Shown here: positions 38,065-46,310 of the stretch, in pieces
Position numbering within the stretch: the stretch's first letter is position 1
Layout: each line of letters begins with the position of its first letter
Origin: S012-113 sp965368405
GTDB taxonomy: Bacteria > Bacteroidota > Bacteroidia > Cytophagales > Cyclobacteriaceae
Reading direction: 5' to 3'
Assembly: GCA_965368405.1 (NCBI GenBank)
Contig: CBDUMS010000001.1
Coordinates: forward strand, 1-64,000
DNA length: 64,000 nucleotides
Notes under the pieces: generated by a model
What the model was told of the DNA's origin: nothing
What the model saw: the letters and a program-made list of their open reading frames with translations, nothing else
The model's database searches: none
Translations under genes and position numbers: made by a program

Positions 38065-39230
38065 TCTTTTGCATTTTTCGGTTTGTAAATAAAAACAATG
38101 TAAAGAAAAGCGAATCCAGCCAAAATTGCACCTGAATTAAAGACACGTGGCAAATTTTCTGGGTTATTATCAAAAAGAAAAGCAGATACCAAAGCACCTA
38201 TACCTATCCCAATTTCCATAGCAATATACATGGTCGCCATCGCCCTACCACGGTGTCTTGGGTCACTCAGATCGATTGTCCATGCGAAAATTGTAGGTGA
38301 ATTCATGCCAGCTGCAATACCCACGAAGGCTCCAGCAATTAAGAAGTGGGTTATACTGGTTGATATTCCAATAAGCCACATCGTTATCATAACGAGCAAA
38401 GTCGATACCTTTAGAATTGGAACCCTGCCATATTTATCGGATAGCTTGCCAGCTACAATTCGCACTAAGATCGATGTCGCCGTAAAACTGGTAAAGAAAA
38501 GCCCTTTGTTTTTTATGCCTAAATGAGAGCTAAAATCGGGGATTACCGTGAGTATTATACCAAACGAAAAAGCATAGAGCAGCATGACTACCGATGGCCC
38601 TAGAACACGACGCTCGAATACTTCGTTAAAAGGAATAATTAATAAGGAAGGTTTAAAATTATGCTTTACAGTAACTGTTTCGTGCATTCCCAATAGTATT
38701 ATCACCGACAGGATCGCAAAAATGGATGATGTGTAAAACAGGATATTTAAGGATAGGTTTACGGCAATCACCCCTCCTATCATTGGTCCTGCAGCAATCC
38801 CTAAGCTCCCGAATACACCGAGCATTCCCATGGCTTCACCCCTACGATGTTCCGGAACAATATCCGCTACATAAGCCGATGTGCCTGTGGGTTTAAATCC
38901 GGTTGAGAATCCATGAAAAAATCGCAGAATCAGAAAAGCCGTTACCGTTCCTACCATGGGATACACAAACCCCAAAACAAAACAAACCGATGCCCCAATA
39001 ACCATAACCGGTATTCTACCGATTGTATCGGCCAACTTACCACTAAATGGCCTGCTAATTGCAGCACTTAAAGTAAATAAAGAGATAATGTACCCCTTAT
39101 ATTCAGCACCACCGAGGCTCGTAAGATAATCCGGCAACTCAGGGATCATCATATTAAAACTGGAAAAAAACAGGAAAGAGCTTAAGCAGAGCAGCCAAAA
39201 CTGAACAGTAAAACCGCCAAATTTCTTCAT
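38061..39230 (-). CDS. MFS transporter
   Basis: A 389-residue major facilitator with about 12 membrane helices. The loop 2-3 motif GKLADTIGRIPVMVIG (about 60-75) and its repeat GKLSDKYGRVPILKVS are clear. The central DIVPEHRRGEAMGMLGVFGS and DPRHRGRAMATMYIAMEIGIG resemble drug/sugar efflux MFS proteins; the substrate cannot be told. ATG start. It is translationally coupled to the YhhN gene. Confidence 0.92.
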   Translation of the reverse strand: MKKFGGFTVQFWLLCLSSFLFFSSFNMMIPELPDYLTSLGGAEYKGYIISLFTLSAAISRPFSGKLADTIGRIPVMVIGASVCFVLGFVYPMVGTVTAFLILRFFHGFSTGFKPTGTSAYVADIVPEHRRGEAMGMLGVFGSLGIAAGPMIGGVIAVNLSLNILFYTSSIFAILSVIILLGMHETVTVKHNFKPSLLIIPFNEVFERRVLGPSVVMLLYAFSFGIILTVIPDFSSHLGIKNKGLFFTSFTATSILVRIVAGKLSDKYGRVPILKVSTLLVMITMWLIGISTSITHFLIAGAFVGIAAGMNSPTIFAWTIDLSDPRHRGRAMATMYIAMEIGIGIGALVSAFLFDNNPENLPRVFNSGAILAGFAFLYIVFIYKPKNAKE

Positions 39231-39260
39231 AATAGGAAAGTTATAGCAAGATTGTTCATC

Positions 39261-40368
39261 TTACTCTTCTTTACTACTCTCCATCAAGAAAGCTTTAATA
39301 AAATCGCTAAGATCACCATCCAGTACGTTTTGCACATCGCTGCGTTCGGTACCGGTGCGTGCATCTTTTACTAATTTATAGGGATGCAATACATAATTTC
39401 GAATCTGAGAGCCGAAATCAATTTTCATTTTATTACTTTCTATTACGTCGCGGGCCTCGTTTCTTTTTGATATTTCATACTCATAGAGGCGTGACTTAAG
39501 CATCTTCATCGCCTTATCTTTATTCTTAAGCTGAGACCTCTCTTCCTGACATTCAACCACAAACGTTGGCTCTCCCGAATCTTCGGGAGGCGTATAATGA
39601 AGTCGAACTGCTGTTTCTACTTTGTTTACGTTTTGACCGCCAGCGCCACCCGATCGGTAGGTATCCCACCGAATAAACGCCGGGTTAACCTCAATATTAA
39701 TACTGTCGTCTACTATCGGATATACATATATCGATGCAAAAGAGGTGTGTCTACGTGCACCAGAATCAAATGGTGAAATACGTACTAGACGATGCACTCC
39801 AATCTCTGCTTTCAAATATCCATATGCGAAAGACCCATCGAATTCGAGGGTTGCAGACTTTATACCAGCCGTATCTCCAACCTGATAATTCACCTTTTTA
39901 ACCGCATAGTCTTGCTTCTCGCCCCACATGATATACATACGCATCAGCATTTCAGCCCAATCCTGACTTTCGGTACCCCCCGCACCCGGATTAATCTCCA
40001 TCATCGCCGATAATTGGTCCTCTTCATTTCGAAGCATTCTTCTAAACTCAAGCTCTTCAATATCGGTAAGCAGCTTCTGATACAGCCCCTCTATCTCATG
40101 CTCATCGCCTTCCCCCATTTCAAGGAATTCATAAAGCGTTTCAAGATCGTCGTACTTAGACTGAACTACTTCGAAGCTCTTCGTCCAGACTTTTTTAGCA
40201 CGTATTTGTTGTAATAAAGCTTCGGCCTCTTTGGGACTATCCCAAAAGCCCGGTTGAACAGATACCAGTTCTAATTCTTCAATATCTTTTTTCTTACTGG
40301 AATAGTCAAAGATATTCCCGAAGGGATTTAATGCGTTTACTTAGTTCTTTTAACTGGTCTGAAGTCAT
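39261..40368 (-). CDS. prfB: Peptide chain release factor 2, with programmed +1 frameshift
   Basis: Recognises UGA and UAA stop codons and releases the nascent chain. Translation starts at ATG 40368 and reads 20 codons to CTT (40311-40309) followed by in-frame TGA (40308-40306); a +1 shift at CTT TGA C continues as DYSSKKKDIEELEL to the stop at 39261, giving 368 residues, the normal RF2 length. In the main frame the codon-recognition SPF is near 198-200 and the catalytic GGQ near 243-245 (SGGAGGQNVNK). Known: low RF2 slows TGA reading and raises frameshifting, an autoregulatory loop. A -7 element lies about 100 bases upstream. An automated caller may report only a truncated form starting at 40118. 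Confidence 0.97.
40305..40311 (-). promoter_or_regulatory. prfB: prfB programmed +1 frameshift site CTTTGAC
   Basis: The heptamer is identical to the Escherichia coli prfB slip site. TAT precedes it as in E. coli, and CGGGAA lies where E. coli has a strong Shine-Dalgarno-like stimulator, so the stimulator here is weak, in line with poor Shine-Dalgarno use in this phylum. Confidence 0.93.
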
Positions 40369-40465
40369 AGTTCTGATTATAGGTACAAATCTCCGTAAAC
40401 GATTAGATTTTGACAAAATACCCTATCGGTTTTTGAAAAAATATTCACGGTTCTACAATTCAGTA

Positions 40466-40473
40466 CAAAGATA
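40466..40473 (-). promoter_or_regulatory. -7 promoter element TATCTTTG for prfB
   Basis: Exact TAnnTTTG match on the minus strand in the 203-base gap between prfB and the repeat-protein gene, giving a leader of about 90 bases. A TTG lies only 13 bases upstream, too near for a standard -33 element. Confidence 0.4.
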
Positions 40474-40517
40474 ATACGGTTGGTTACAAGAAGGTATTAT
40501 AAACCATAACCTTACTC

Positions 40518-40525
40518 TATACTTG
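40518..40525 (+). promoter_or_regulatory. Near-consensus -7 element TATACTTG for the repeat-protein gene
   Basis: One mismatch from TAnnTTTG, 46 bases before the ATG at 40572. The rest of this 203-base gap is AT-rich with no other structure that I can see. Confidence 0.3.
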
Positions 40526-40571
40526 TATCGTATTCAAAGTGCAACAAGAATACTTACATTAAATTGAAACG

Positions 40572-42101
40572 ATGAAAACAAGCTCGAAATACTTACTAAT
40601 TGCTCTATTATTTATTACCCCTACTCTTCTTTTTGGTCAAACAGAAGTTGAGATTAATGGTAAAGGAAACCAGACCCATACCTACAGATCGAATACAGGT
40701 GTAACCAGTACCGATTTAGAATATCGAGGGAAGATAATATTTACAGATGACGAAACCGATGTTAAATATATTAGCCCAGGTGGTTTCCTTAAGTTTAGTA
40801 AGCGCTCTTTTGGTAATAAGCGTACTATTGAGCTCGAAGGTGAATCGAACGGGCAATTTACAAGAACCTACAGAGAAGGTAGTTCTAAAGTGGACTTCGA
40901 ACCAGAAGGCAGAAAATGGATGGCCTCAGTATTGCCGGAGATAATTCGTACTACTGGCATTGGTGCAGAGGAGCGTGTTAATAAGTTTTATAAGAAGGGC
41001 GGTATTGATGCTGTTTTAGATGAGATAGAAAACTTGCCAAGCAACTATGTGCAAAGCAAGTATTATACAGCCGTTTTTAACATGGCGAACCTTTCCAATT
41101 CTGATATCAGCAAAACCTTAAATCATGCTAGCAGAGAGCTCAATTCAAGTTATGAACAATCGAAAGTACTAAGAGAGAACAGTGAGCTTTTTGCGAAAAA
41201 TGAAGAAAACATGCGCGCAGCAATTAAATTCGTAGAAGAAATTAACAGCTCTTATGAACAAAGTAAAGTATATATCCATTTTCTAAAGGAAGAAGACCTC
41301 TCCGAACAAAATAAGACCTTAATTATTGCAGGAGTTCGAAAAGTTAGTTCGAGTTATGAGCAGTCGAAAATACTACAGGCTATGCTAAAGGACGATTTAA
41401 GTACAGCCAATATCGAGATGGTTATTGCTGAGACGGCGTATATAAATTCAACCTATGAACAAGGAAAAATACTACGCTATGTAGTCGACAATCAAGAAAC
41501 CGAAGATCTTGATTTTGATGTGATGGTCAAGGCAATTGGTGCAATTAGCTCAAGCTATGAGCAAAGCAAAGCATTAAAAAGACTCGTTGATACCAGAGAT
41601 CTAACGACGGCGCAAATTATTAAAGTAACCAAGGCTGCAACGTATATTAACTCGGATTATGAGCAATCAAAACTACTTCAAACAATAATTAGCAATCAAA
41701 AACTAGATAAGGAGTCGGTTGATGCAATACTTATTGCCACTGCAGATGTTTCATCGAGTTACGAAAAAAGTAAGATTTTGCAACTGATAGCAAATTCAAA
41801 TAATTTTACCAGCAGTAATTATTCTACTCTTATCGAATATTCAGATGGGATAAGCTCAAGTTACGATCAATCTAAAGTTCTTTCTCTCCTTGCCAAAAAA
41901 GATGACTTGTCAGATGGCGACCAACTAAAATTAATAGAAGCCATAGACGATATTTCAAGTAATTACGAGAAGGCTAAGTTGTTAACCTTATTAGCACCAA
42001 ATTTATCAGCTAATAACGAGGTGCGCGAAGCCTTTATGATCTCGGCCAAAGGTTTATCCGATTCTGACTACGGAAAGCTCATGAAGTCTTTAAATTATTA
42101 A
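40572..42101 (+). CDS. Exported protein with ten 34-residue SSYEQSK repeats
   Basis: A 509-residue protein. Signal peptide 1-23 (cleavage after LLFGQ). A beta-rich domain (about 24-115) contains EYRGKIIFTDDETDVKYISPGG. From residue 155 to 494 there are ten tandem units of 33-35 residues, each beginning with a close copy of I-S-S-S-Y-E-Q-S-K followed by a helical stretch (unit starts at 155, 190, 224, 258, 291, 325, 359, 393, 427, 461), then a partial unit. This should form a superhelical alpha-solenoid, probably for protein binding. I recall comparable repeats in Bacteroidota and Gemmatimonadota signalling proteins but cannot name a family. It lies 70 bases upstream of a LytS-LytTR operon. 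Confidence 0.9.
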   Translation: MKTSSKYLLIALLFITPTLLFGQTEVEINGKGNQTHTYRSNTGVTSTDLEYRGKIIFTDDETDVKYISPGGFLKFSKRSFGNKRTIELEGESNGQFTRTYREGSSKVDFEPEGRKWMASVLPEIIRTTGIGAEERVNKFYKKGGIDAVLDEIENLPSNYVQSKYYTAVFNMANLSNSDISKTLNHASRELNSSYEQSKVLRENSELFAKNEENMRAAIKFVEEINSSYEQSKVYIHFLKEEDLSEQNKTLIIAGVRKVSSSYEQSKILQAMLKDDLSTANIEMVIAETAYINSTYEQGKILRYVVDNQETEDLDFDVMVKAIGAISSSYEQSKALKRLVDTRDLTTAQIIKVTKAATYINSDYEQSKLLQTIISNQKLDKESVDAILIATADVSSSYEKSKILQLIANSNNFTSSNYSTLIEYSDGISSSYDQSKVLSLLAKKDDLSDGDQLKLIEAIDDISSNYEKAKLLTLLAPNLSANNEVREAFMISAKGLSDSDYGKLMKSLNY

Positions 42102-42171
42102 CGGTAACATTGCTGCCAATTGCCGTGATTAGGCTAAAATGATTGGAAGAATTTATCGATATTTATAAGCT

Positions 42172-43224
42172 GTGGAAAAACGAATCTTATTTATCGTTAC
42201 AGGTTTTATTGCAGGAACTGCAATAAGCCTGTTAGTTTATTATAATCTAACAGGTTTATTCCCAAATGCACCCCTTCTGGCTCTTCTTACTGTTGGTGGC
42301 GGCGTTTCTGGCGTGCTCTTGCAATCGATTTTCTACGTAATTAGCAGGAAAATTAATGGCCGAATTTTATGGCAGGAGCAATTTTCGCTTCGTTTTCTAA
42401 TTGACTTTGTTTTTAATGGCTTAGGCGGAATACTAATTTCTGGAGTCATTTTAATGATCGTTCTTAAGCTTAGTACGAAAGAATCAGTGGCTGATATCTG
42501 GGCATCGAATTGGCAAGGATTTGCCGTGCTCTGGATACTTACTATGGTTTTTGTTATACTTTATAATATAATTACTCTGGTGCTCTATGCTTATTATCAT
42601 TATGCTGAAGGTCAGATTTCTACAATTAAAAAAGACAGAAAGCAGCTTAAACTTCAATACGAAGCACTAAAAAATCAGCTGAGTCCACACTATCTTTTTA
42701 ACAGCTTAAACACTATATCATCATTAATTCATAAGGATAAGGCCAGTGCTGAAGAATACATTCGCCGTCTTGCAGACACCTATCAATATATCCTGAACAC
42801 GCATAAACATCAACTTGTATCATTAGGTGAAGAGGTGGCTTTTGCTAAGGCCTATTATTACTTACTCTGTGTGCGGTATCGTGAGGGGCTGAATTTAAAC
42901 ATTAACATCCCCGACCAACTTTTGACTTATCGTATTCCACCTCTGACTTTACAGATTCTTGTAGAAAATGCGATTAAGCATAATGTTTTCTCTGCAGATG
43001 AACCCTTAAACATCTATTTGGGTGTAATAGATAACTCGGAAATTCGTGTGGTTAATAATAAAACGCAACCGCCACATAGTGTAAACTCTAATAAAATTGG
43101 ATTGGATAACATAAAAATGAGATATAGTTTCTTAACCAATGATCAGGTTAGCATAATTAATGAAGAATCATTCGAGGTTAAGGTACCCATCATTAAATCG
43201 GAGCAAATTAGTAAGGTTGCATGA
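42172..43224 (+). CDS. LytS-type sensor histidine kinase
   Basis: A 350-residue membrane kinase of the LytS/YpdA (His_kinase, PF06580-type) group. Four N-terminal membrane helices (about 4-24, 32-55, 78-100, 118-142) are followed by a short coiled coil and the phosphoacceptor motif LSPHYLFNSLNTISSLIHKD with H173, then an ATPase domain with N-box ILVENAIKHN (near 265) and the G-box IGLDNIKMRY (near 307). GTG start at 42172. It overlaps the next gene by 4 bases. Partner regulator is the LytTR protein two genes downstream. Confidence 0.93.
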   Translation: MEKRILFIVTGFIAGTAISLLVYYNLTGLFPNAPLLALLTVGGGVSGVLLQSIFYVISRKINGRILWQEQFSLRFLIDFVFNGLGGILISGVILMIVLKLSTKESVADIWASNWQGFAVLWILTMVFVILYNIITLVLYAYYHYAEGQISTIKKDRKQLKLQYEALKNQLSPHYLFNSLNTISSLIHKDKASAEEYIRRLADTYQYILNTHKHQLVSLGEEVAFAKAYYYLLCVRYREGLNLNINIPDQLLTYRIPPLTLQILVENAIKHNVFSADEPLNIYLGVIDNSEIRVVNNKTQPPHSVNSNKIGLDNIKMRYSFLTNDQVSIINEESFEVKVPIIKSEQISKVA

Positions 43225-44255
43225 AAAAAAATGTCATCCATACAGCCCTTTTTAGAATAGTAGTGCCAATACCCTATGGGGCATTAATCTATCTTCTTCT
43301 TTTAATGATTAATAATAATCTCTTATCACTTAATGAGTCTTTTTTAAGTGCTGAGCTCTTTTTCTGCATAGCATTAAGTTATTTAACATTCGAAGGCAAC
43401 AGATTATCTTTTACCTGGATTTTTCCAAAATACAGGATAAATCTTACCTCCAACCTAATCTTATATACGGTTAATCTTGCGATAACCCTATTACTAATTT
43501 ATGCCTCCCTGTATATCTATTTTGTATTTCTGCTTGGGTTTAGCTCAATTGCAGGATTCGAAACAGAGCTTAAATCCTTTGCGATATTTTTTGGGATAAC
43601 CAGTGTGCTTTTAACCACACTAACCATTAGTTATCAATTGCTTAATAAGCAAAATGAACAACTTATCGAAGATGAGGAAACGCTGAGGGCTCAGGTTCAA
43701 TATGAATTAGAAGATTATCAGGCTGAGGTAAACCCTGATCTATTATTTGAGTGTCTGGAGTCGGCAATTGCTTTAATCGATAAGGATGTAGATTTAGCAG
43801 AAGATTATATCGATAAGCTCGCCTTAGTTTACCGGTACATGCTTTCTAATCGTAATAATGAGGCAATCGAACTTAAGAAAGATCTGGGTGCAGCCGAAAA
43901 TCTCATTGAATTACATAATGTTAAGTATGAAAATTTAATCAAAATTCAGAAAGATACTGAAGAAGGAGATAGCTTAATAATTCCAGGTTCGCTTCCCCTA
44001 TTAATCGAAGAAATAATAAAGAATAGTCTAATTTTTAAAGAGCGGCCACTTACGCTTGTTTTGGCTCGAGAAGACAATTACTTTACTTTGTCTCATAAAA
44101 TGAACGAGCGCTTAGTGAAAAATAATAATGAAGCAATAATGTTTAAACGGCTTCAAGCTGCCTATTCTTTCTATTGCGATTTGCCATTAATCAAAGTACA
44201 GGCATATGGCGATACCTTTTATAAGATCCCGATTCTTAAAAACACTGCTGCCTAA
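43221..44255 (+). CDS. Degenerate LytS paralogue (pseudokinase)
   Basis: A 344-residue membrane protein with four helices (about 12-28, 43-60, 75-100, 115-137) and the same layout as the neighbour. The motif that should be PHFLFN reads EVNPDLLFECLESAI: the phosphoacceptor is D173, at exactly the residue number of H173 in the upstream kinase. The N-box is LLIEEIIKNSL, with the metal-binding asparagine replaced by glutamate, and the glycine box is lost (NNEAIMFKRLQAAY). It should therefore neither bind ATP normally nor autophosphorylate. Inferred role: heterodimer partner or sensor for the active kinase. ATG start overlapping the upstream stop; the LytTR gene follows after 3 bases. Confidence 0.9.
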   Translation: MKKNVIHTALFRIVVPIPYGALIYLLLLMINNNLLSLNESFLSAELFFCIALSYLTFEGNRLSFTWIFPKYRINLTSNLILYTVNLAITLLLIYASLYIYFVFLLGFSSIAGFETELKSFAIFFGITSVLLTTLTISYQLLNKQNEQLIEDEETLRAQVQYELEDYQAEVNPDLLFECLESAIALIDKDVDLAEDYIDKLALVYRYMLSNRNNEAIELKKDLGAAENLIELHNVKYENLIKIQKDTEEGDSLIIPGSLPLLIEEIIKNSLIFKERPLTLVLAREDNYFTLSHKMNERLVKNNNEAIMFKRLQAAYSFYCDLPLIKVQAYGDTFYKIPILKNTAA

Positions 44256-44258
44256 CCT

Positions 44259-45029
44259 ATGAAAGTAATAATTATTGAGGATGAACTTCCAGCAGCTGAG
44301 AAATTAGAACGATATATTCTTCGTTATGATCCAACTATCGAAATAATCGCCAAAATTCAAAGCGTAGCGGAGGCGATTTCCTGGTTCAAACTGAACCTCG
44401 AAAGTATCGACCTTATTTTTATGGATATAGAGCTTATAGATGGTAAAAGCTTCTTAATTTTCGAGGCTGTAGATATTAATAAGCCGGTAATATTCACTAC
44501 AGCATACGACGAATACGCGCTAAAGGCCTTTGAAGTTAATAGTATTGGATACCTCTTAAAGCCCATTAATTTCCCCGACCTCTCCGCCGCAATCGATAAA
44601 TATAGTCTGCTCCGCAGTAGTAACGATGCGCCCGTTGAGACCAACATCGGTCATCTATTAGAAGGAATCGCAAACACAAAGAAGTATAAAAACCGATTCA
44701 TGATTAAAATCGGTGAGCACATCCGTTCAATTACCACAGACAAGATCGTTTTTTTCTATGCTGAAGGTCGAAATGCATATATAACAACAGATCAGGGCCG
44801 AAGAATGATTATTGACTATAAGCTCGAAGAACTAGAAGATATGCTCGACCCTATTAAGTTTTTAAGAGTAAACAGAACCTTTATCGTAAATATCGATTTT
44901 ATTAACGACGTTCTGGTTTACTCAAACAGCAGACTAAAAATAATTACCGAGATAGCTCCAGAAAAAGAGATTATCGTAAGCCGTGAAAAGGTTAATGGGT
45001 TCAAAAAATGGTTCGATGGTGAAGGGTAA
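44259..45029 (+). CDS. LytTR-family DNA-binding response regulator
   Basis: A 256-residue two-component regulator. The receiver has ED at 7-8, D56 in IFMDIELIDG and K near 107 in YLLKPINF. The C-terminal LytTR DNA-binding domain (about 152-253) shows KIVFFYAEGRNAYI, RRMIIDYKLEELEDML and FLRVNRTFIVN. It is third in the kinase operon and the obvious partner of the LytS protein. ATG start; the stop lies 5 bases from convergent SUI1. Confidence 0.95.
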   Translation: MKVIIIEDELPAAEKLERYILRYDPTIEIIAKIQSVAEAISWFKLNLESIDLIFMDIELIDGKSFLIFEAVDINKPVIFTTAYDEYALKAFEVNSIGYLLKPINFPDLSAAIDKYSLLRSSNDAPVETNIGHLLEGIANTKKYKNRFMIKIGEHIRSITTDKIVFFYAEGRNAYITTDQGRRMIIDYKLEELEDMLDPIKFLRVNRTFIVNIDFINDVLVYSNSRLKIITEIAPEKEIIVSREKVNGFKKWFDGEG

Positions 45030-45034
45030 TTAAT

Positions 45035-45379
45035 CTACCTAACCTTGTACCCTTCTTCCTGGAGGATTGATTTTATCCGATCGCGAAAATCACCCTGGAT
45101 AAGAATTTCTCCATTCTTTGCCGATCCTCCTACGCCACATTTCGATTTCAATGATTTCCCTAAAGCTTTTAGGTCATCTTCCGATCCCACAAAGCCAGTA
45201 ACCAGCGTCACTTTCTTGCCTGCACGTTGCTTTTTATCCAGCAAAACCATAAGACGCTGCTTATCTGCCGCTAAAGTTTCGTTTTCAGGTTCATCATTAT
45301 AATCGTAATCAAAATTATCGCTGGTGGAGTAAACAACGCCGAGGCGGTCTTTCCAATCGCTTTTTTCCTTTCTTGCCAT
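45035..45379 (-). CDS. SUI1/eIF1-like translation factor (YciH family)
   Basis: A 114-residue protein with a C-terminal SUI1 domain (about 50-114): KKVTLVTGFVG, LKALGKSLKSKCGVGGSAKNG and EILIQGDFRDRIKSILQEEGY. Known: bacterial YciH can influence initiation fidelity in vitro; its role in Bacteroidota is not settled. The N-terminal 45 residues are acidic and likely disordered. ATG start, 3 bases downstream of the universal stress gene. Confidence 0.93.
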   Translation of the reverse strand: MARKEKSDWKDRLGVVYSTSDNFDYDYNDEPENETLAADKQRLMVLLDKKQRAGKKVTLVTGFVGSEDDLKALGKSLKSKCGVGGSAKNGEILIQGDFRDRIKSILQEEGYKVR

Positions 45380-45382
45380 TTA

Positions 45383-46231
45383 TTACATTTTCATTGACAC
45401 AGTGAGAACTGGCCTTTTTGCGTGATTAACCATATCTTCTGCAATACTACCTCTTATTATTCTACTTAGACCTGTGTGTGAAGAAGTGCTCATCGCAATC
45501 ATTCCTGCATCAATTTCATCTGCAAAATGTCGTATCCCATCTTCCTCAATCACATCATTAAATACGTTAACGTCTACATTCTTGAGATCATACTTATTTG
45601 CATAATCTCTGAGCATAGTTTTCGTTACACGATCAGGTTTAAAATTATTTGGGGTATTTATCCAAACCATATGAATTTTGGAATCAAATACAGACTGCAG
45701 TTTGTTTAAGCAGGCAACAAGTTTTTCCTCATGCCCATTCATATCAGTTGCCAAAACAATGGATTCAAAGACCGAACTATCTGTCTCTGCTTTAACAGAA
45801 AGCACAGGACATTTGGCACGGCGTACTACTTTCTCCGTATTGGAACCTATAAGCACTTCGCTTAGCCCACTAGCGCCCTTTGTTCCCATTATAATAAAAT
45901 CCGTTCCATCTTCAACGGCTTCATAAATATGGCTAAAGGGGCTCCCTATTTTTATTACTTGCGACACTACTAAATCCTTGAATAAAGGGCTTTCGATAAG
46001 CTTATCCATCTCATCTTTAGCACGTTCAATGGACTCGTGCACCAACATAGAATCCGCATAGGAGTCGAAATTCGAAGGAGCACCACTGGCATTAATTGAT
46101 TCTGAGCTTGTAACCTCTATGGAATGGAGGAAAACTAACTCTGCATTGAATTTCTTGGCAACATCGCAGGCTAATGCGGCTGCACTACTCGCTTCTTTCG
46201 AAAAATCTGTGGGAATTAAAATCTTTTTCAT
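45383..46231 (-). CDS. Tandem universal stress protein
   Basis: A 282-residue protein with two UspA domains. The first (1-about 145) has LIPTDFSKEASSAAALA and the ATP-binding loop MGTKGASGLSEVLIGSNTEKV (G-2x-G-9x-G-S/N); the second (about 152-282) is more diverged but keeps STSSHTGLSRIIRGSIAEDMV. The upstream gap carries four CTTGA/TCAAG half-sites that may be an operator. ATG start. It may be read through from menA, 79 bases upstream. Confidence 0.93.
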   Translation of the reverse strand: MKKILIPTDFSKEASSAAALACDVAKKFNAELVFLHSIEVTSSESINASGAPSNFDSYADSMLVHESIERAKDEMDKLIESPLFKDLVVSQVIKIGSPFSHIYEAVEDGTDFIIMGTKGASGLSEVLIGSNTEKVVRRAKCPVLSVKAETDSSVFESIVLATDMNGHEEKLVACLNKLQSVFDSKIHMVWINTPNNFKPDRVTKTMLRDYANKYDLKNVDVNVFNDVIEEDGIRHFADEIDAGMIAMSTSSHTGLSRIIRGSIAEDMVNHAKRPVLTVSMKM

Positions 46232-46241
46232 ATCAACCTCG

Positions 46242-46297
46242 CTTGATTAGGTTCAAGTTACTAAAAATACTATCAACTTGAAATGATTTAGCTCAAG
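46242..46297. repeat. Array of four alternating CTTGA / TCAAG half-sites
   Basis: CTTGA at 46242-46246, TCAAG at 46253-46257, CTTGA at 46277-46281 and TCAAG at 46293-46297. The inner pair belongs to an 8-bp perfect inverted repeat TTCAAGTT (46252-46259) / AACTTGAA (46275-46282). No T-run follows, so a terminator is unlikely. It fills the 79-base gap between menA and the universal stress gene and may be a repressor or activator site for the latter. Confidence 0.4.
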
Positions 46298-46310
46298 TAA
46301 TTGGTTGAAA

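Noticed and set aside
41130..41960. Periodic DNA repeats of about 102 bases, considered as a CRISPR-like or satellite array
   Set aside because: The period equals 34 codons and the repeats are conserved at the protein level within an open frame, so they are coding repeats.
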